Below, piece after piece: positions 53,128-63,008 of a stretch of DNA of 64,000 nucleotides (position 1 is its first letter; each line of letters starts with the position of its first letter). The translations under genes were made by a program, and so were the position numbers. The notes beneath the pieces are model-generated. The model was not told the origin of the DNA. It was given only the letters and a program-made list of their open reading frames with translations, and ran no database searches. Origin of the DNA: Halobacillus karajensis (GTDB lineage Bacteria; Bacillota; Bacilli; Bacillales; Halobacillaceae); contig NZ_FNWW01000008.1 of the NCBI RefSeq assembly GCF_900108515.1, forward strand, positions 62,001 to 126,000, read 5' to 3'.

Positions 53128-55497
53128 ATGGGAAAGCAAAAACTAGTGGTCATTGGAAACGGAATGGCTGGCGTACGTTGCGTGCAAAACATTCTGAATG
53201 AAAATGCAAATCTCTTTAAAATCACTATTTTTGGGAGAGAGCCACATTCAAATTATAGTCGAATTATGCTCTCTTCTGTCTTGCAAGGGGAAACTTCGTT
53301 TGACGATATAGTGATCCATCCAAAAAGTTGGTATGAAGAAAATAATATACAACTTTTCTCCGGGGAAACGGTAACGGAAATAGACAAGGATCATAAGTGT
53401 GTCAAAACTGACAAATTGAGAGAAGTATCCTATGACAAATTGATTATAGCCACTGGCTCGTCACCTATAATTTTACCACTCCCTGGATCAGATAGAGAAG
53501 GGGTGATGTCCTTTCGTACAATAGAAGACTGTCACCGAATGGTGGAGGTATCAAAAAAGCATAAGAAGGCAGTAGTCATTGGTGGAGGACTTTTAGGCCT
53601 GGAAGCAGCCAGAGGTTTATTAAATATTGGGATGGAGGTAGATGTGGTCCACAAATCTCGGTTTCTAATGGAAAAACAACTCGATCAAGAAGCCTCGTTG
53701 ATGCTTCAAACGGAATTGGAGAACCAAGGGATGCATTTTTTATTTGAAAAAGATACAGAGGAAATAGTTGGAGGGAAACGCGTAGAAGGGATTCGTTTTA
53801 AAGATGGGGATTATGTGGAAACTGATCTCGTTGTCATGGCTGTTGGAGTAAGGCCGAATATTAAGTTGGCACAAAAAAGCAAGATTGAAACGAACAAGGG
53901 CATTCTGGTTGATGATTTTCTGGCTACACGGTCTAGGGATATTTATGCTGTTGGAGAGTGTGCGGAGCATGAAGGAATGGTCTATGGGTTAGTTAAACCA
54001 CTGTATGAGCAAGGGGAAGTATTAGCCCAGCATCTATGTGGAAATAATCCCTCCGGCTACCGTGGCACCGTTCTTTCTACGCAGTTAAAAATATCTGGTA
54101 TTGATGTTTTTTCTGTTGGCCAGTTTATAGAGGACCGAACCTCTAAAACGATACATTATCAAAATGAATGGGATGCTGTTTACAAAAAAGTGGTTTTTCG
54201 AGGGAACAAAGTCATCGGTGCTGTGCTCTTCGGGGATACACGTTTGGGACCAAGTCTCTTAGATTCGATCGTGAAGCAAAGGGTGATAGCTGATAAGGAT
54301 AAAGCTTCCTTGTTGGAATCCCCAAATCCGAGTGATTCTTTTGTTGCTTCCTTACCGGTTAGTGAAAATATTTGTACATGCAATAGTGTTTCTAAGAGGA
54401 CAATCATTCATACTGTCCAGCAGGACGAATTGACAACCATTGAAGAGGTGAAAAACTGTACGAAAGCTTCCAGCTCATGTGGAGGATGCAAGTCTGCCGT
54501 TTCAGACCTGCTCGATTATATTCATAGTGAGCATTTTAACGAAGGGGCAGAACAAAGGTCATCCTTGTGTCATTGCACATCTTTAGATGAAGATGAGATT
54601 GTTAGGCAAATACAGCTGAACCACCTTTCTACATTACAAGAGGTCATGGATGCGCTTGATTGGAAATTTGAAAAAGGATGCTCCACTTGCCGTCCTGCAT
54701 TGGAGTTTTATTTGGGCATCATTTTTACAGAGTATGAGATGGAAAATGAACATTCTTTTCTTAATGAACGGATGAATGCAACTCTTCAAAAAGACGGCAC
54801 ATATGCTGTTACCCCCCAGTTTTATGGAGGAGTGCTTGACGGGGATCAGTATATAAAAATTTCAAAAGTGGTGGAAAAATACCCCAGGACCAAGGTCGCT
54901 ATTTCCAGTGACCAAAATGTTCATATTTTAGGGGTAAGAGAGGAAGAGTTAGAGGGGGTTTGGGCTGCTCTTGACATGCCCCTCCGTTCTTTTAATGAAA
55001 ATATGGTTCATGTTACGAATACGGGCATTGGAGAATATAGCTGTCTTTGCGATCAAGATCCTTCCCTAAGATTGTCGGAAGAAATAGAACGAAAAACATC
55101 TTATTTAAGGCTGCCGAATCGAATCAAAGTCGGGATATCCCCCTGCTTGCATAAAGGAGTAGATTCTATAACCAAAGATATTGGAGTCATAAGGATGAAT
55201 CAGGGGTGGGAGATTTATGTTGGAGGAAGTGGCGACAAACATGCCCAGGCAGGTGAATTGCTATATGTAGTTGGTATGGATAAGAAAGCTAGCGAGATCA
55301 TTCGTGGATTTATCGAGTATTACAGGGAGTCTGCTAATTATCTTGAACCCGTATGGCGATGGGTGAATCGAATAGGGGTGGTTCACATAAGAGAAGCGCT
55401 ATTAGATGAAGAGCTCCTTAACCATTTCCTTCAAAATTTAGACCAACATGTAATCCAAAGGAAACATAAATTAACCAAAAGTTTATTCGTTCAATGA
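53128..55497 (+). CDS. nasB: Assimilatory nitrate reductase electron transfer subunit NasB
   Basis: This 789-residue flavoprotein has an NADH/FAD pyridine nucleotide-disulfide oxidoreductase domain (GNGMAGVRC, GGGLLGLEAARGL, AVGECAEH), then two BFD-like [2Fe-2S] segments (CTCNS...SSCGGCK and CHCTS...GCSTCRP). A C-terminal nitrite-reductase-like half domain follows. There the siroheme cysteines are lost: C-x-C in YSCLCDQ and a lone cysteine in ISPCLHKG instead of C-x5-C and C-x3-C. That pattern and strong likeness to B. subtilis NasB argue against a nitrite reductase. It passes electrons from NADH to NasC. Confidence 0.9.
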   Translation: MGKQKLVVIGNGMAGVRCVQNILNENANLFKITIFGREPHSNYSRIMLSSVLQGETSFDDIVIHPKSWYEENNIQLFSGETVTEIDKDHKCVKTDKLREVSYDKLIIATGSSPIILPLPGSDREGVMSFRTIEDCHRMVEVSKKHKKAVVIGGGLLGLEAARGLLNIGMEVDVVHKSRFLMEKQLDQEASLMLQTELENQGMHFLFEKDTEEIVGGKRVEGIRFKDGDYVETDLVVMAVGVRPNIKLAQKSKIETNKGILVDDFLATRSRDIYAVGECAEHEGMVYGLVKPLYEQGEVLAQHLCGNNPSGYRGTVLSTQLKISGIDVFSVGQFIEDRTSKTIHYQNEWDAVYKKVVFRGNKVIGAVLFGDTRLGPSLLDSIVKQRVIADKDKASLLESPNPSDSFVASLPVSENICTCNSVSKRTIIHTVQQDELTTIEEVKNCTKASSSCGGCKSAVSDLLDYIHSEHFNEGAEQRSSLCHCTSLDEDEIVRQIQLNHLSTLQEVMDALDWKFEKGCSTCRPALEFYLGIIFTEYEMENEHSFLNERMNATLQKDGTYAVTPQFYGGVLDGDQYIKISKVVEKYPRTKVAISSDQNVHILGVREEELEGVWAALDMPLRSFNENMVHVTNTGIGEYSCLCDQDPSLRLSEEIERKTSYLRLPNRIKVGISPCLHKGVDSITKDIGVIRMNQGWEIYVGGSGDKHAQAGELLYVVGMDKKASEIIRGFIEYYRESANYLEPVWRWVNRIGVVHIREALLDEELLNHFLQNLDQHVIQRKHKLTKSLFVQ

Positions 55498-55539
55498 AGA
55501 TTGTACGTAAAAATAGTTTAGATGGAAGGGTGAAGCCGT

Positions 55540-57711
55540 TTGACTGAATTAATGCTAAAATACTTTCGGACTAAGCAGCAAGAGGTACAATCACAGAAAG
55601 TTTACGATACCCAATGCCCATTTTGCAGTATGCAGTGCAAAATGCAACTGATTGAACAAAGGGTTGTTTCGAGGAGAAATTACAAAACGGTCGGTAAGGA
55701 CAATCCCACAACAAACGGGCGACTTTGCATAAAAGGTATGAGTGCTCATCAGCATGCCTTACACCATGAACGGATAAAACAACCGATGTTGAAGGTGGAC
55801 GGGGAGTTTGTACCCATAACATGGAAGAAGGCCCTGGGACATATCAGAGAAAAATATACTGCCATTCAGAGGGAGGATGGTTTAGATGCATTATCAGTAT
55901 ACGGAAGCGCCTCTCTCACGAACGAGGAAGCCTATTTATTAGGTAAATTTGCTCGGGTCGCTTTAAAGACAAAACATATTGATTATAATGGCCGTTTGTG
56001 TATGGCTTCCGCAGCCACTGGTGCGAATCAAACCTTCGGAATGGATCGGGGATTCACGAACACCTTGCAAGAGGTTCCCTATACACGCTGTATCATACTT
56101 GCTGGAACTAATCTTGCGGAGTGTCAACCAACGGCCATGCCGTATTTTGAAAAGGCGAAAGAGAATGGCGCTTTTATCATTGCCATAGATCCTCGTGAAA
56201 CGGCAACAACTAAAGCTGCTGATTTGCACTTAAAAAATAAACCAGGTACAGATGCAGCTTTGGCCAATGGACTATTGAAAATATTAATCGAAGAACAAAT
56301 GATTGATCAATCATTCATCCAAAAACGTGTGAATGGGTTTGAAGAAGTTAGAGAGTACCTTTCTTCTATCGAAATAGAAGAAATTGAATCAATAACTGAT
56401 CTATCAAAAGAGGAATTATACCAGGCGGCCAGCATTTTTGGTCAAGAAGAATCAGGTATGATTTTTACTGCCAGAGGCATAGAACAACAAACGGATGGTA
56501 CAGCGGCTGTTCGTGGCTTTTTAAATATTTTATTAGCGACAGGGAAAATAGGCAAGGCTAACTCGGGATATGGGGCAATTACTGGACAAGGGAACGGTCA
56601 GGGAGCCAGGGAGCACGGGCAAAAGGCGGATCAGCTCCCTGGTTACCGATCCATTGAAAAAGAGGAGGACCGTGCTTATATTTCCAAAGTCTGGGGAGTA
56701 GAGGAAAAGGACTTGCCCGGCAAAGGGGTATCGGCCTACGAGATGTTCGAGAAAGCCTATGAAGGAACAATTTCCGGGATGTTTATAATGTGTTCTAATC
56801 CGGTTGTTTCTCATCCAAATGCAAATTTTGTAGAAAAAGCATTGAAGAACCTTAAGTCCCTTATTGTGGTCGATATGTTTATCTCTGAGACTGCGAAATT
56901 GGCTGATTTAATCCTGCCTGCTTCTTCATACTTAGAGGATCAGGGGACTATGACCAATGTTGAAGGAAGGGTAACCCTTAGAGAAGCGAACCGCCCCCTA
57001 CCAGGTAACGTAAAGCATGATTGGCAAATCATTTGTGACATGGCTAAGGTTCTTGGAAAAGGAGATTACTTTTCCTTCACTACAGCAGAAGAAATCTTTG
57101 AGGAATTAAGAGTGGCCAGCCGTGGCGGTAAAGCGGATTACTTTGGGATAACTTATGAGAAATTGAGAAAGGAAGACGGGATATTATGGCCATGTCCAAG
57201 TGTAGAACATAGGGGGACGGAAAGGTTATTCGAAGACTCTTTTGCACACAAAGATGGAAGGGCAAAGATGGCCGCTATTAGCAATCTCCCTCGTGTTCCA
57301 AAACAATCTCAAAGTAAAAAGTACCCTTTATTATTAACGACGGGGCGAGTGATGTCTCAATATCTTACAGGTGAGCAGACAAGAAAAAGCTCCACTTTAG
57401 TCGCGAGGAACTTTGAATCTTTCATGGAAATTCATCCGCATACAGCGAAAAAATATCAGCTCGAAGACCATTCTGTAGTAAAAGTTGAATCCAAAACAGG
57501 CCATATAAAGGTTAGATGCAAATGGTCTATGAAAATAAGAAAAGATACAGTGTTTGTTCCTTTTCATTGGGTTGGAACACAAAATGTAAACAAATTAGTT
57601 TCCGATGATCTGGATCCTTCCTGCAAAATGCCAGGATTTAAAGTGATAGCTGTGAGAGTCAGCAAAGCTTCGAGCGATGGAAATGAAGAAATGGTTTACC
57701 CTGACGAATAA
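55540..57711 (+). CDS. nasC: Assimilatory nitrate reductase catalytic subunit NasC
   Basis: This 723-residue molybdopterin oxidoreductase starts at TTG 55540. It has an N-terminal [4Fe-4S] motif (CPFCSMQCK...LCIKG), the molybdopterin guanine dinucleotide-binding domains (GSASLTNEEAYLLGKFAR, FTARGIEQQTDG, ILPASSYLEDQGTMTNVEGR) and a C-terminal MopB_CT domain (LLTTGRVMSQYLTGEQTRKS...FVPFHW). It reduces nitrate to nitrite in the cytoplasm with electrons from NasB. It lies 42 bases after nasB. Confidence 0.92.
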   Translation: MTELMLKYFRTKQQEVQSQKVYDTQCPFCSMQCKMQLIEQRVVSRRNYKTVGKDNPTTNGRLCIKGMSAHQHALHHERIKQPMLKVDGEFVPITWKKALGHIREKYTAIQREDGLDALSVYGSASLTNEEAYLLGKFARVALKTKHIDYNGRLCMASAATGANQTFGMDRGFTNTLQEVPYTRCIILAGTNLAECQPTAMPYFEKAKENGAFIIAIDPRETATTKAADLHLKNKPGTDAALANGLLKILIEEQMIDQSFIQKRVNGFEEVREYLSSIEIEEIESITDLSKEELYQAASIFGQEESGMIFTARGIEQQTDGTAAVRGFLNILLATGKIGKANSGYGAITGQGNGQGAREHGQKADQLPGYRSIEKEEDRAYISKVWGVEEKDLPGKGVSAYEMFEKAYEGTISGMFIMCSNPVVSHPNANFVEKALKNLKSLIVVDMFISETAKLADLILPASSYLEDQGTMTNVEGRVTLREANRPLPGNVKHDWQIICDMAKVLGKGDYFSFTTAEEIFEELRVASRGGKADYFGITYEKLRKEDGILWPCPSVEHRGTERLFEDSFAHKDGRAKMAAISNLPRVPKQSQSKKYPLLLTTGRVMSQYLTGEQTRKSSTLVARNFESFMEIHPHTAKKYQLEDHSVVKVESKTGHIKVRCKWSMKIRKDTVFVPFHWVGTQNVNKLVSDDLDPSCKMPGFKVIAVRVSKASSDGNEEMVYPDE

Positions 57712-57733
57712 CTAGAATGGGAGGAAGTATAGC

Positions 57734-59197
57734 ATGGGAAAATCGTATGAAGGAAATCGACACATACTGATCATGTCAACATTGGCATTCTTTGTAAGTG
57801 TAATGGTATGGTTCAACATGGCTCCCTTTAATTCTACCATAATGAAACAAATGGGTATTAGCAAAGATGAAATAGGGGTATTGATGCTGGTTAATCTGGG
57901 TTTAGCTATACCTGCCAGAATCATTATGGGGCAATGGGTAGATCGATTTGGTCCTACAAAAGTATTTTCTTCCTTGCTAATGGTTATGAGTATTCCGTGT
58001 TTTGTCTTTGCTTTTGGAAATTCATATGAACAACTGCTCCTTTCTCGTCTCTTGTTGGGGAGCATTGGGGCGAGCTTTGTTATAGGTATTCGAATGATTT
58101 CGGAATGGTTTCCTCAAAAGAGCATGGGGCTTGTTCAGGGAATTTATGCAGGGTGGGGGAATTTTGGGTCGGCTATGGCTTCTTTTTCCCTTCCTTTGCT
58201 TGCCTTGATTTTCGGAGGAGAGAGTGGTTGGAGATATGCGATTGCTCTAACTGGCCTTCTTGCTTTGATCTATGGATTGATTTTTTATAGAAAAGTGGCC
58301 GATGCTCCCCCTGGAAAGGAATTTAAACGTTCCCCATCTTCTGGGATGATGAGAGTAAATAGTCATTCTGACCTTATTATACTAGTGTTTCTTATTTTTC
58401 CAATCTATGGAGGAGTCGCTTTACTTGTATGGTCTCTGCAACGTATGATGTTGCTATCTTTAGCGTGGGCAGTTAGCTTATATGCGTTCCTTGGGGTGTT
58501 TTACTTGGTCCATGTCATCAAAATTTGGATTTCAAACCGGTCGTATTTAAATGGAAAAGTTCCGAGCGGTGAGCAAAATTCGATGAAACTAGTCGGTGTA
58601 TTAAGTCTTGCCTATTTTTCTACGTTTGGTGCTGAGTTAGCTGTTATTTCAATGCTGCCTATGTTTTTTCAAGGGAATTTTGCTTTAGGTGCTATAGGTG
58701 GAGGGATGATTGCCAGCAGCTTTGCATTTACTAATTTAGTTGCGCGTCCCGCAGGGGGATGGTTAAGTGATAGATTCGGTCGCAAAAAGATATTGGTGAT
58801 GTTGTTACTTCTGTTATCTATCTTATATTTTAGCATGTCCTCTTTATCAGGTGACTGGCCGTTAATACTTGCCGTTCTATTGACGATGAGCTGCTCCATG
58901 GTCGGACAGGCTGCATCCGGATCCGTTTTTTCAATGGTACCTCTTGTTAAGAAGAGCCAGACAGGCCAAGTTGCAGGTATAGTTGGCGCCTATGGAAATA
59001 TTGGATCTGTTTGTTTCTTGGCCGTACTTAACCTCCTGTTTCCATCCTTTTTCTTTATCACCATTGGGGTCTTTGCCTTCCTTTGTTCTATTTCCTCGTT
59101 CCTTATAAAAGAACCAGGGCCTAAAAATGATGTTCAAGAGCGGATAAACTCAGTAAATAACTACCGATACCCGACTGAAATAAGGCAAAAAGTTTAA
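57734..59197 (+). CDS. nasA: Nitrate/nitrite MFS transporter, NasA/NarK family
   Basis: This 487-residue transporter of the nitrate/nitrite porter family has about 12 TM helices and the two glycine-rich signature stretches YAGWGNFGSAMA and GAYGNIGSVCFL, plus RFGPTKVF and DRFGRKKILV loops. It begins 22 bases after nasC with GGGAGGAAG upstream, forming a nasB-nasC-nasA uptake and reduction operon. Nitrate is the likely substrate given the context. Confidence 0.88.
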   Translation: MGKSYEGNRHILIMSTLAFFVSVMVWFNMAPFNSTIMKQMGISKDEIGVLMLVNLGLAIPARIIMGQWVDRFGPTKVFSSLLMVMSIPCFVFAFGNSYEQLLLSRLLLGSIGASFVIGIRMISEWFPQKSMGLVQGIYAGWGNFGSAMASFSLPLLALIFGGESGWRYAIALTGLLALIYGLIFYRKVADAPPGKEFKRSPSSGMMRVNSHSDLIILVFLIFPIYGGVALLVWSLQRMMLLSLAWAVSLYAFLGVFYLVHVIKIWISNRSYLNGKVPSGEQNSMKLVGVLSLAYFSTFGAELAVISMLPMFFQGNFALGAIGGGMIASSFAFTNLVARPAGGWLSDRFGRKKILVMLLLLLSILYFSMSSLSGDWPLILAVLLTMSCSMVGQAASGSVFSMVPLVKKSQTGQVAGIVGAYGNIGSVCFLAVLNLLFPSFFFITIGVFAFLCSISSFLIKEPGPKNDVQERINSVNNYRYPTEIRQKV

Positions 59198-59302
59198 ATG
59201 GAAAACTTTTATCAAGGAATGGGCCACATAATTTTAGTGGTTTCAATCTTTAACTAATTCTTTGACTTGATTGATTAAACATTCATTCCTCATTCTAAAT
59301 CG

Positions 59303-59347
59303 AAAAATCCTCTTATTTGTTCATTGAACTTTTAGGAGGATTTTTTT
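59303..59347 (+). terminator. Rho-independent terminator after nasA
   Basis: Stem AAATCCTC/GAGGATTT with a long loop, followed by T-run (TTTTTTTG). The rest of the 59198-59570 gap shows no gene; it contains the upstream region of the TetR-type regulator. Confidence 0.65.
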
Positions 59348-59570
59348 GTCCACTCGCTTTCGATAATTAGAGGGTTTCCATAAGTGATCGGATAGGGACA
59401 CATATTATCCGCTTCTACGTTTGGTGGGGCCCTCGTTTTTATATACTCACAAAAACACTACAAATTGCCTGTTGTGCAATAATTCTCATTTTGCAACCAT
59501 ATAAATGTGGAAGCTTTTACAAAAAATATATCCATTTTATTTGGAAAGAAGGTGTACGCATAAGCGTTTT

Positions 59571-60188
59571 ATGATGAGCAAACAAAGCTTACGTGAATTA
59601 AAAAAGGAAGCGACGGGACATGCGTTGGCTGATGCGGCGTTCGAACTTGCCATTGATCGAGGGTTGGATGGGTTCACCGTCGATGATATTGTCCAACGAG
59701 CTGTTTACTCCAGAAGAACGTTCGCAAACCACTTTTCCTGCAAGGAAGAAGCGGTGGCGACAGCAGCTCTGACCTTCAAATCCACCAAGGAAGCCGAAGA
59801 TTTGATTGGTGACATGTCTGAAAACACTCCTTTACTCGACATGCTGTACCATATGATGAAGATGCAGATGACAGCAGACCATTTTTGGAAAATGCGTAAA
59901 CTCGTGTCTCTTTCGAGACGAAATCCGACGCTCGTCCCCTATATTCTTAGCGCCTTACAGCGATTGAAAAAATCGGCGCAGCAGATTTTAACTGAATTAT
60001 CTCATGGTCGTTACTCTAACGAGCACATCCATCTTCTTGTTGGCGCTGTTTATGGGGCTATACAGCCTTTGTACGACGGCAGCTTGGATGTATCATTACC
60101 AGGCGAGTCGGCATCGGAAACATCTGAGGCTATATCGTACGAACAATATGTAGACACGATTTTTAATTATTTGCGAAACGGATTTTAA
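59571..60188 (+). CDS. TetR/AcrR-family transcriptional regulator
   Basis: This roughly 205-residue protein has an N-terminal helix-turn-helix of TetR type (ALADAAFELAIDRGLDGFTVDDIVQRAVYSRRTFANHFSCKEEAVATAAL). Its helical C-terminal ligand-binding domain is of unknown specificity. The start at the ATG pair 59571/59574 fits family length; the frame is open 22 codons more upstream, without a better ribosome site. It precedes a ferredoxin and a P450 in the same direction, so control of these by a small hydrophobic ligand is likely. Confidence 0.8.
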   Translation: MMSKQSLRELKKEATGHALADAAFELAIDRGLDGFTVDDIVQRAVYSRRTFANHFSCKEEAVATAALTFKSTKEAEDLIGDMSENTPLLDMLYHMMKMQMTADHFWKMRKLVSLSRRNPTLVPYILSALQRLKKSAQQILTELSHGRYSNEHIHLLVGAVYGAIQPLYDGSLDVSLPGESASETSEAISYEQYVDTIFNYLRNGF

Positions 60189-60302
60189 AAACACTGATCC
60201 CAGCACAGGACCAGATATCTTTTATCGGAGCGGATTTTTTATTTTCTTCTTTTTGATGTGTGGCTAATACCATATCCATTGGAGAAATACGGAGGTGTGA
60301 CG

Positions 60303-60533
60303 ATGGGGAAATATGCAATCATTCATCGCGAATCATGTATTGGGTGCGGAAATTGCGAGGTTGTAGCACCAGAGCTTTTTGAACTTGATGAAGAGATGAT
60401 AGCGTTTGTGAAATTAGATCACAATCAGGGGTCCATCCCAATACCTAAAGGGAACATTGATTTTTTGGAAGAAGCTGTTGAAGAGTGTCCAACGGAATCC
60501 ATAAAGGTATCTGACCAGCCATTTAATAAGTAA
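60303..60533 (+). CDS. Single-cluster [4Fe-4S] ferredoxin
   Basis: This 76-residue protein from the ATG at 60303, after GGAGGTGTG, has cysteines at 12, 15 and 18 (ESCIGCGNC) and at 62 (EECPTES), enough for one [4Fe-4S] cluster. It is acidic overall. It resembles the small ferredoxins found beside bacterial P450 genes and probably donates electrons to the P450 135 bases downstream. No dedicated ferredoxin reductase is in the window. Confidence 0.88.
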   Translation: MGKYAIIHRESCIGCGNCEVVAPELFELDEEMIAFVKLDHNQGSIPIPKGNIDFLEEAVEECPTESIKVSDQPFNK

Positions 60534-60544
60534 GGTTCAATCGA

Positions 60545-60676
60545 ATGTACTTGGATGACTTAAAAGAAGAGGTTACTTTTGGAAAATCTCCACCCTACAG
60601 GGATAAAAAACAAGTAGAACACATAGGGGATCATCCCTTCATTTTGAAAGTTAAAGGAGAGTATCTTGATGGCTAA
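60545..60676 (+). CDS. Small ORF (43 aa) between ferredoxin and P450
   Basis: The ATG at 60545 follows TAAGG by eight bases and opens 43 codons of charged residues (MYLDDLKEEVTFGKSPPYRD...). Its stop lies eight bases inside the P450 gene, as ..GATGGCTAA. The intergenic space is filled exactly and overlaps the P450 start, a typical sign of coupled translation. The residues match no family I know. Confidence 0.4.
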   Translation: MYLDDLKEEVTFGKSPPYRDKKQVEHIGDHPFILKVKGEYLDG

Positions 60677-61898
60677 AGAAGTCATTTCATTGCAGGAAGT
60701 GAAAAATTTTGAAACGCGTGCGGAGGAGTTTTTCCCGATACACTGGTATAAAGAAATGTTCAGTTCTCACCCTGTTTATTTCCATGAGGGGACGAATACA
60801 TGGCATGTTTTTAAGTATGAGGACGTTAAACAAGTTCTGACGAATCATGATATTTTTTCGGTTGAAGGTGATAGGAGTGCCATTCCTGTAGGAGCGAATA
60901 ACAAAGAAGGAACACTCCCTGATAATGCAAACATTATGGTCGACCCTCCCGTACACAAAAAGAGACGGTCCTTATTGTCGGCAGCATTTACTCCCCGGAG
61001 TTTGAAAAATTGGGAGCCCCGTATCCAACGAATTGCGAAAGAACTTGTGGACGACATACAAGTGAATTCCACTGTTGATATTGTTCAAGCTTTGGCAGCT
61101 CCTTTACCTGGGATGGTTATTGCGGAATTATTTGGAGTCCCTATAAAAGATCGCACTCAGTTTAAACACTGGGTGGATATTCTCTTTCAACCTTATGAAA
61201 AAGGAAAAGAGGATGAAATTGAGGTACGAAAACAAGAGGCTGCTAAAGAGTATTTCCAATACCTCTTCCCTATTGTTGTCGAAAAACGAAAAAATCCATC
61301 GGAAGATGTGATCTCTGACTTAATAAAAGCGGAAGTAGATGGTGAAAAGTTTACCGATGATGAAATTGTACGAGTGTCTATGTTTCTTTTAGGTGCAGGC
61401 ATTGAAACAACTAGTCATGCGCTGGCCAATACGTTTTACTCATTACTTTATGATGATGAATCTCTATATGAAGAACTTCGAAAGGATATAGAGTTGGTTC
61501 CGGATGCAGTCGAAGAAATGCTTCGTTATCGGTTTCAGATTTCAAAGAGGGATCGTACCGTTAAACAAGACAATGATTTATTAGGGCCTGAGCTTAAAAA
61601 AGGGGATGTCGTTGTTGCCTGGATGAGCGCTGCCAATATGGATGAAGAGATGTTTGATCATCCTTTCACTCTAAATATTCATCGCTCCAACAATAAAAAA
61701 CATTTGACATTCGGAAAGGGACAGCATTTTTGCCTGGGCGCCCCTCTTGCACGATTAGAAATAAGGGTGGCGTTGGAAGCATTTTTGCAGAAGTTTTCCA
61801 GAATCGAACCCATAGAATCATTTGATTTAGAAAACAATTTAACGGCTTCAGCTCCAGGTCAGTCTTTAATGCATCTGCCGATGAAGGTGTATCAATAA
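60669..61898 (+). CDS. Cytochrome P450
   Basis: This 409-residue soluble class I-type P450 has the I-helix GAGIETTSH (about 242-250), the ExxR motif EMLR (about 283-286), and the haem-binding FGKGQHFCLGAPLARLE with the cysteine at about 355. It lies after a ferredoxin and TetR regulator, a common bacterial monooxygenase set. Style and length suggest the CYP107/CYP109 area, acting on fatty acids, terpenoids or steroids, but the substrate cannot be read from sequence. Confidence 0.9.
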   Translation: MAKEVISLQEVKNFETRAEEFFPIHWYKEMFSSHPVYFHEGTNTWHVFKYEDVKQVLTNHDIFSVEGDRSAIPVGANNKEGTLPDNANIMVDPPVHKKRRSLLSAAFTPRSLKNWEPRIQRIAKELVDDIQVNSTVDIVQALAAPLPGMVIAELFGVPIKDRTQFKHWVDILFQPYEKGKEDEIEVRKQEAAKEYFQYLFPIVVEKRKNPSEDVISDLIKAEVDGEKFTDDEIVRVSMFLLGAGIETTSHALANTFYSLLYDDESLYEELRKDIELVPDAVEEMLRYRFQISKRDRTVKQDNDLLGPELKKGDVVVAWMSAANMDEEMFDHPFTLNIHRSNNKKHLTFGKGQHFCLGAPLARLEIRVALEAFLQKFSRIEPIESFDLENNLTASAPGQSLMHLPMKVYQ

Positions 61899-61956
61899 AA
61901 AAGAGATAGAACAACATTGGGAATCTATATCGTTTCGCTCCCCAAAATAAACGAAG

Positions 61957-61994
61957 GAGGCTATTTTCTCTTAAAGAAAATAGCCTCTTGTTGG
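61957..61994. terminator. Rho-independent terminator
   Basis: Stem GAGGCTATTTTCT/AGAAAATAGCCTC with loop CTTAA followed by TTGTTGG. It ends the P450 gene; the T-run is weak. Confidence 0.6.
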
Positions 61995-62062
61995 TGTTCA
62001 TGCTGAAATGGTTCCCTTTTCAATGAAAGGGGAGATCCATCTCTTTATATCTTACTTTATTT

Positions 62063-62956
62063 TTATTTTACCCATTCATCAACCAGGTCCTGGTTCTCCT
62101 CTACCCATTTTTCAGCCCCATCAAGAGGCTCTTCACTATTTTCCACATAGTCAATTAGCTCGCCGATTTGTTGGTCGTCCATTTTCCAGTTCTTAAACCA
62201 TTCACTCACTTCAGGATAATCTTCTTCAAATCCTTTTCTTGTAGCATGGTGAATTTTTTCTACACCCCCGAATGTATTTTGCGGGTCCTTCAGAAATTTT
62301 AAGTCATATTTCGAGAAAACCCAGTGTGGGCTCCAAAGTGGTGCTACAATTGGTTCTTCCCTTTTTACGGCTTCACCAATTTCCGCTAGCATTGCAGATT
62401 CGGAGCTGGGTAATAGTTCAAAATTAAGATCGTAGTCCTTAATGGATTGTTCTGTCACTTCCATCGTACCTGCACCAGGGTCAAAACCAACAATTTCACT
62501 ATTGAACAGTTCTTTATGTTTGTTTAAGTCTTCAATGCTGTTCACTTCTTTTAAATAGGTTGGAACTACCAGCCCTACTTTAGCCTTGTCATACCAAGTC
62601 GCATCTGAGAAATTAATCGTATCTTGATATTTCTCCAAATAATTTGCATCCTGAACCGGTAACCAAATTTCTAAACTAGCATCTAGATCGCTATTTTCTA
62701 ACGCCTTCATCGTACTACCCATGTTCAAATTGTTTAGTTTCACGTCATAACCTTTATCTTTTAAAATCACTTTCCACATATTTGTTACGGCAATATTTTC
62801 AGCCCAGTTAATTTGGCCGATCGCTAAAGCTTGATCACTTTCCCCTGAATCTGTATCTTCCTGGTCACTGTTTGTCTCATTAGCGCTTCCGCATGCTGTC
62901 AGTAAAGCAACCATTAGAATCGCTAAAATAAAACGGAGTTCTTTTTTCTCCTTCAT
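62063..62956 (-). CDS. opuAC: Glycine betaine/proline-type substrate-binding lipoprotein (OpuAC family)
   Basis: This 297-residue lipoprotein has a signal with lipobox LLTAC (cysteine about residue 22) and an OpuAC-type binding domain with aromatic residues that can cage a trimethylammonium group (GQINWAENIAVTNMW, LEIWLP, APLWSPHWVF). A binding protein for glycine betaine, choline or a related solute is likely. No ATPase or permease gene is beside it in the window. The gbsR neighbour and the shared leader motif tie it to choline/betaine control. Confidence 0.85.
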   Translation of the reverse strand: MKEKKELRFILAILMVALLTACGSANETNSDQEDTDSGESDQALAIGQINWAENIAVTNMWKVILKDKGYDVKLNNLNMGSTMKALENSDLDASLEIWLPVQDANYLEKYQDTINFSDATWYDKAKVGLVVPTYLKEVNSIEDLNKHKELFNSEIVGFDPGAGTMEVTEQSIKDYDLNFELLPSSESAMLAEIGEAVKREEPIVAPLWSPHWVFSKYDLKFLKDPQNTFGGVEKIHHATRKGFEEDYPEVSEWFKNWKMDDQQIGELIDYVENSEEPLDGAEKWVEENQDLVDEWVK

Positions 62957-63008
62957 TTATAAAACGCTCCTTTTGTATATTCACTTCAAAATCTCTCTAT
63001 ATTAAATA

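Noticed and set aside
53128-55497. Assignment as nitrite reductase large subunit (NirB/NasD)
   Set aside because: The siroheme-binding cysteine pairs are absent and the next gene is nasC, so NasB is the better call.
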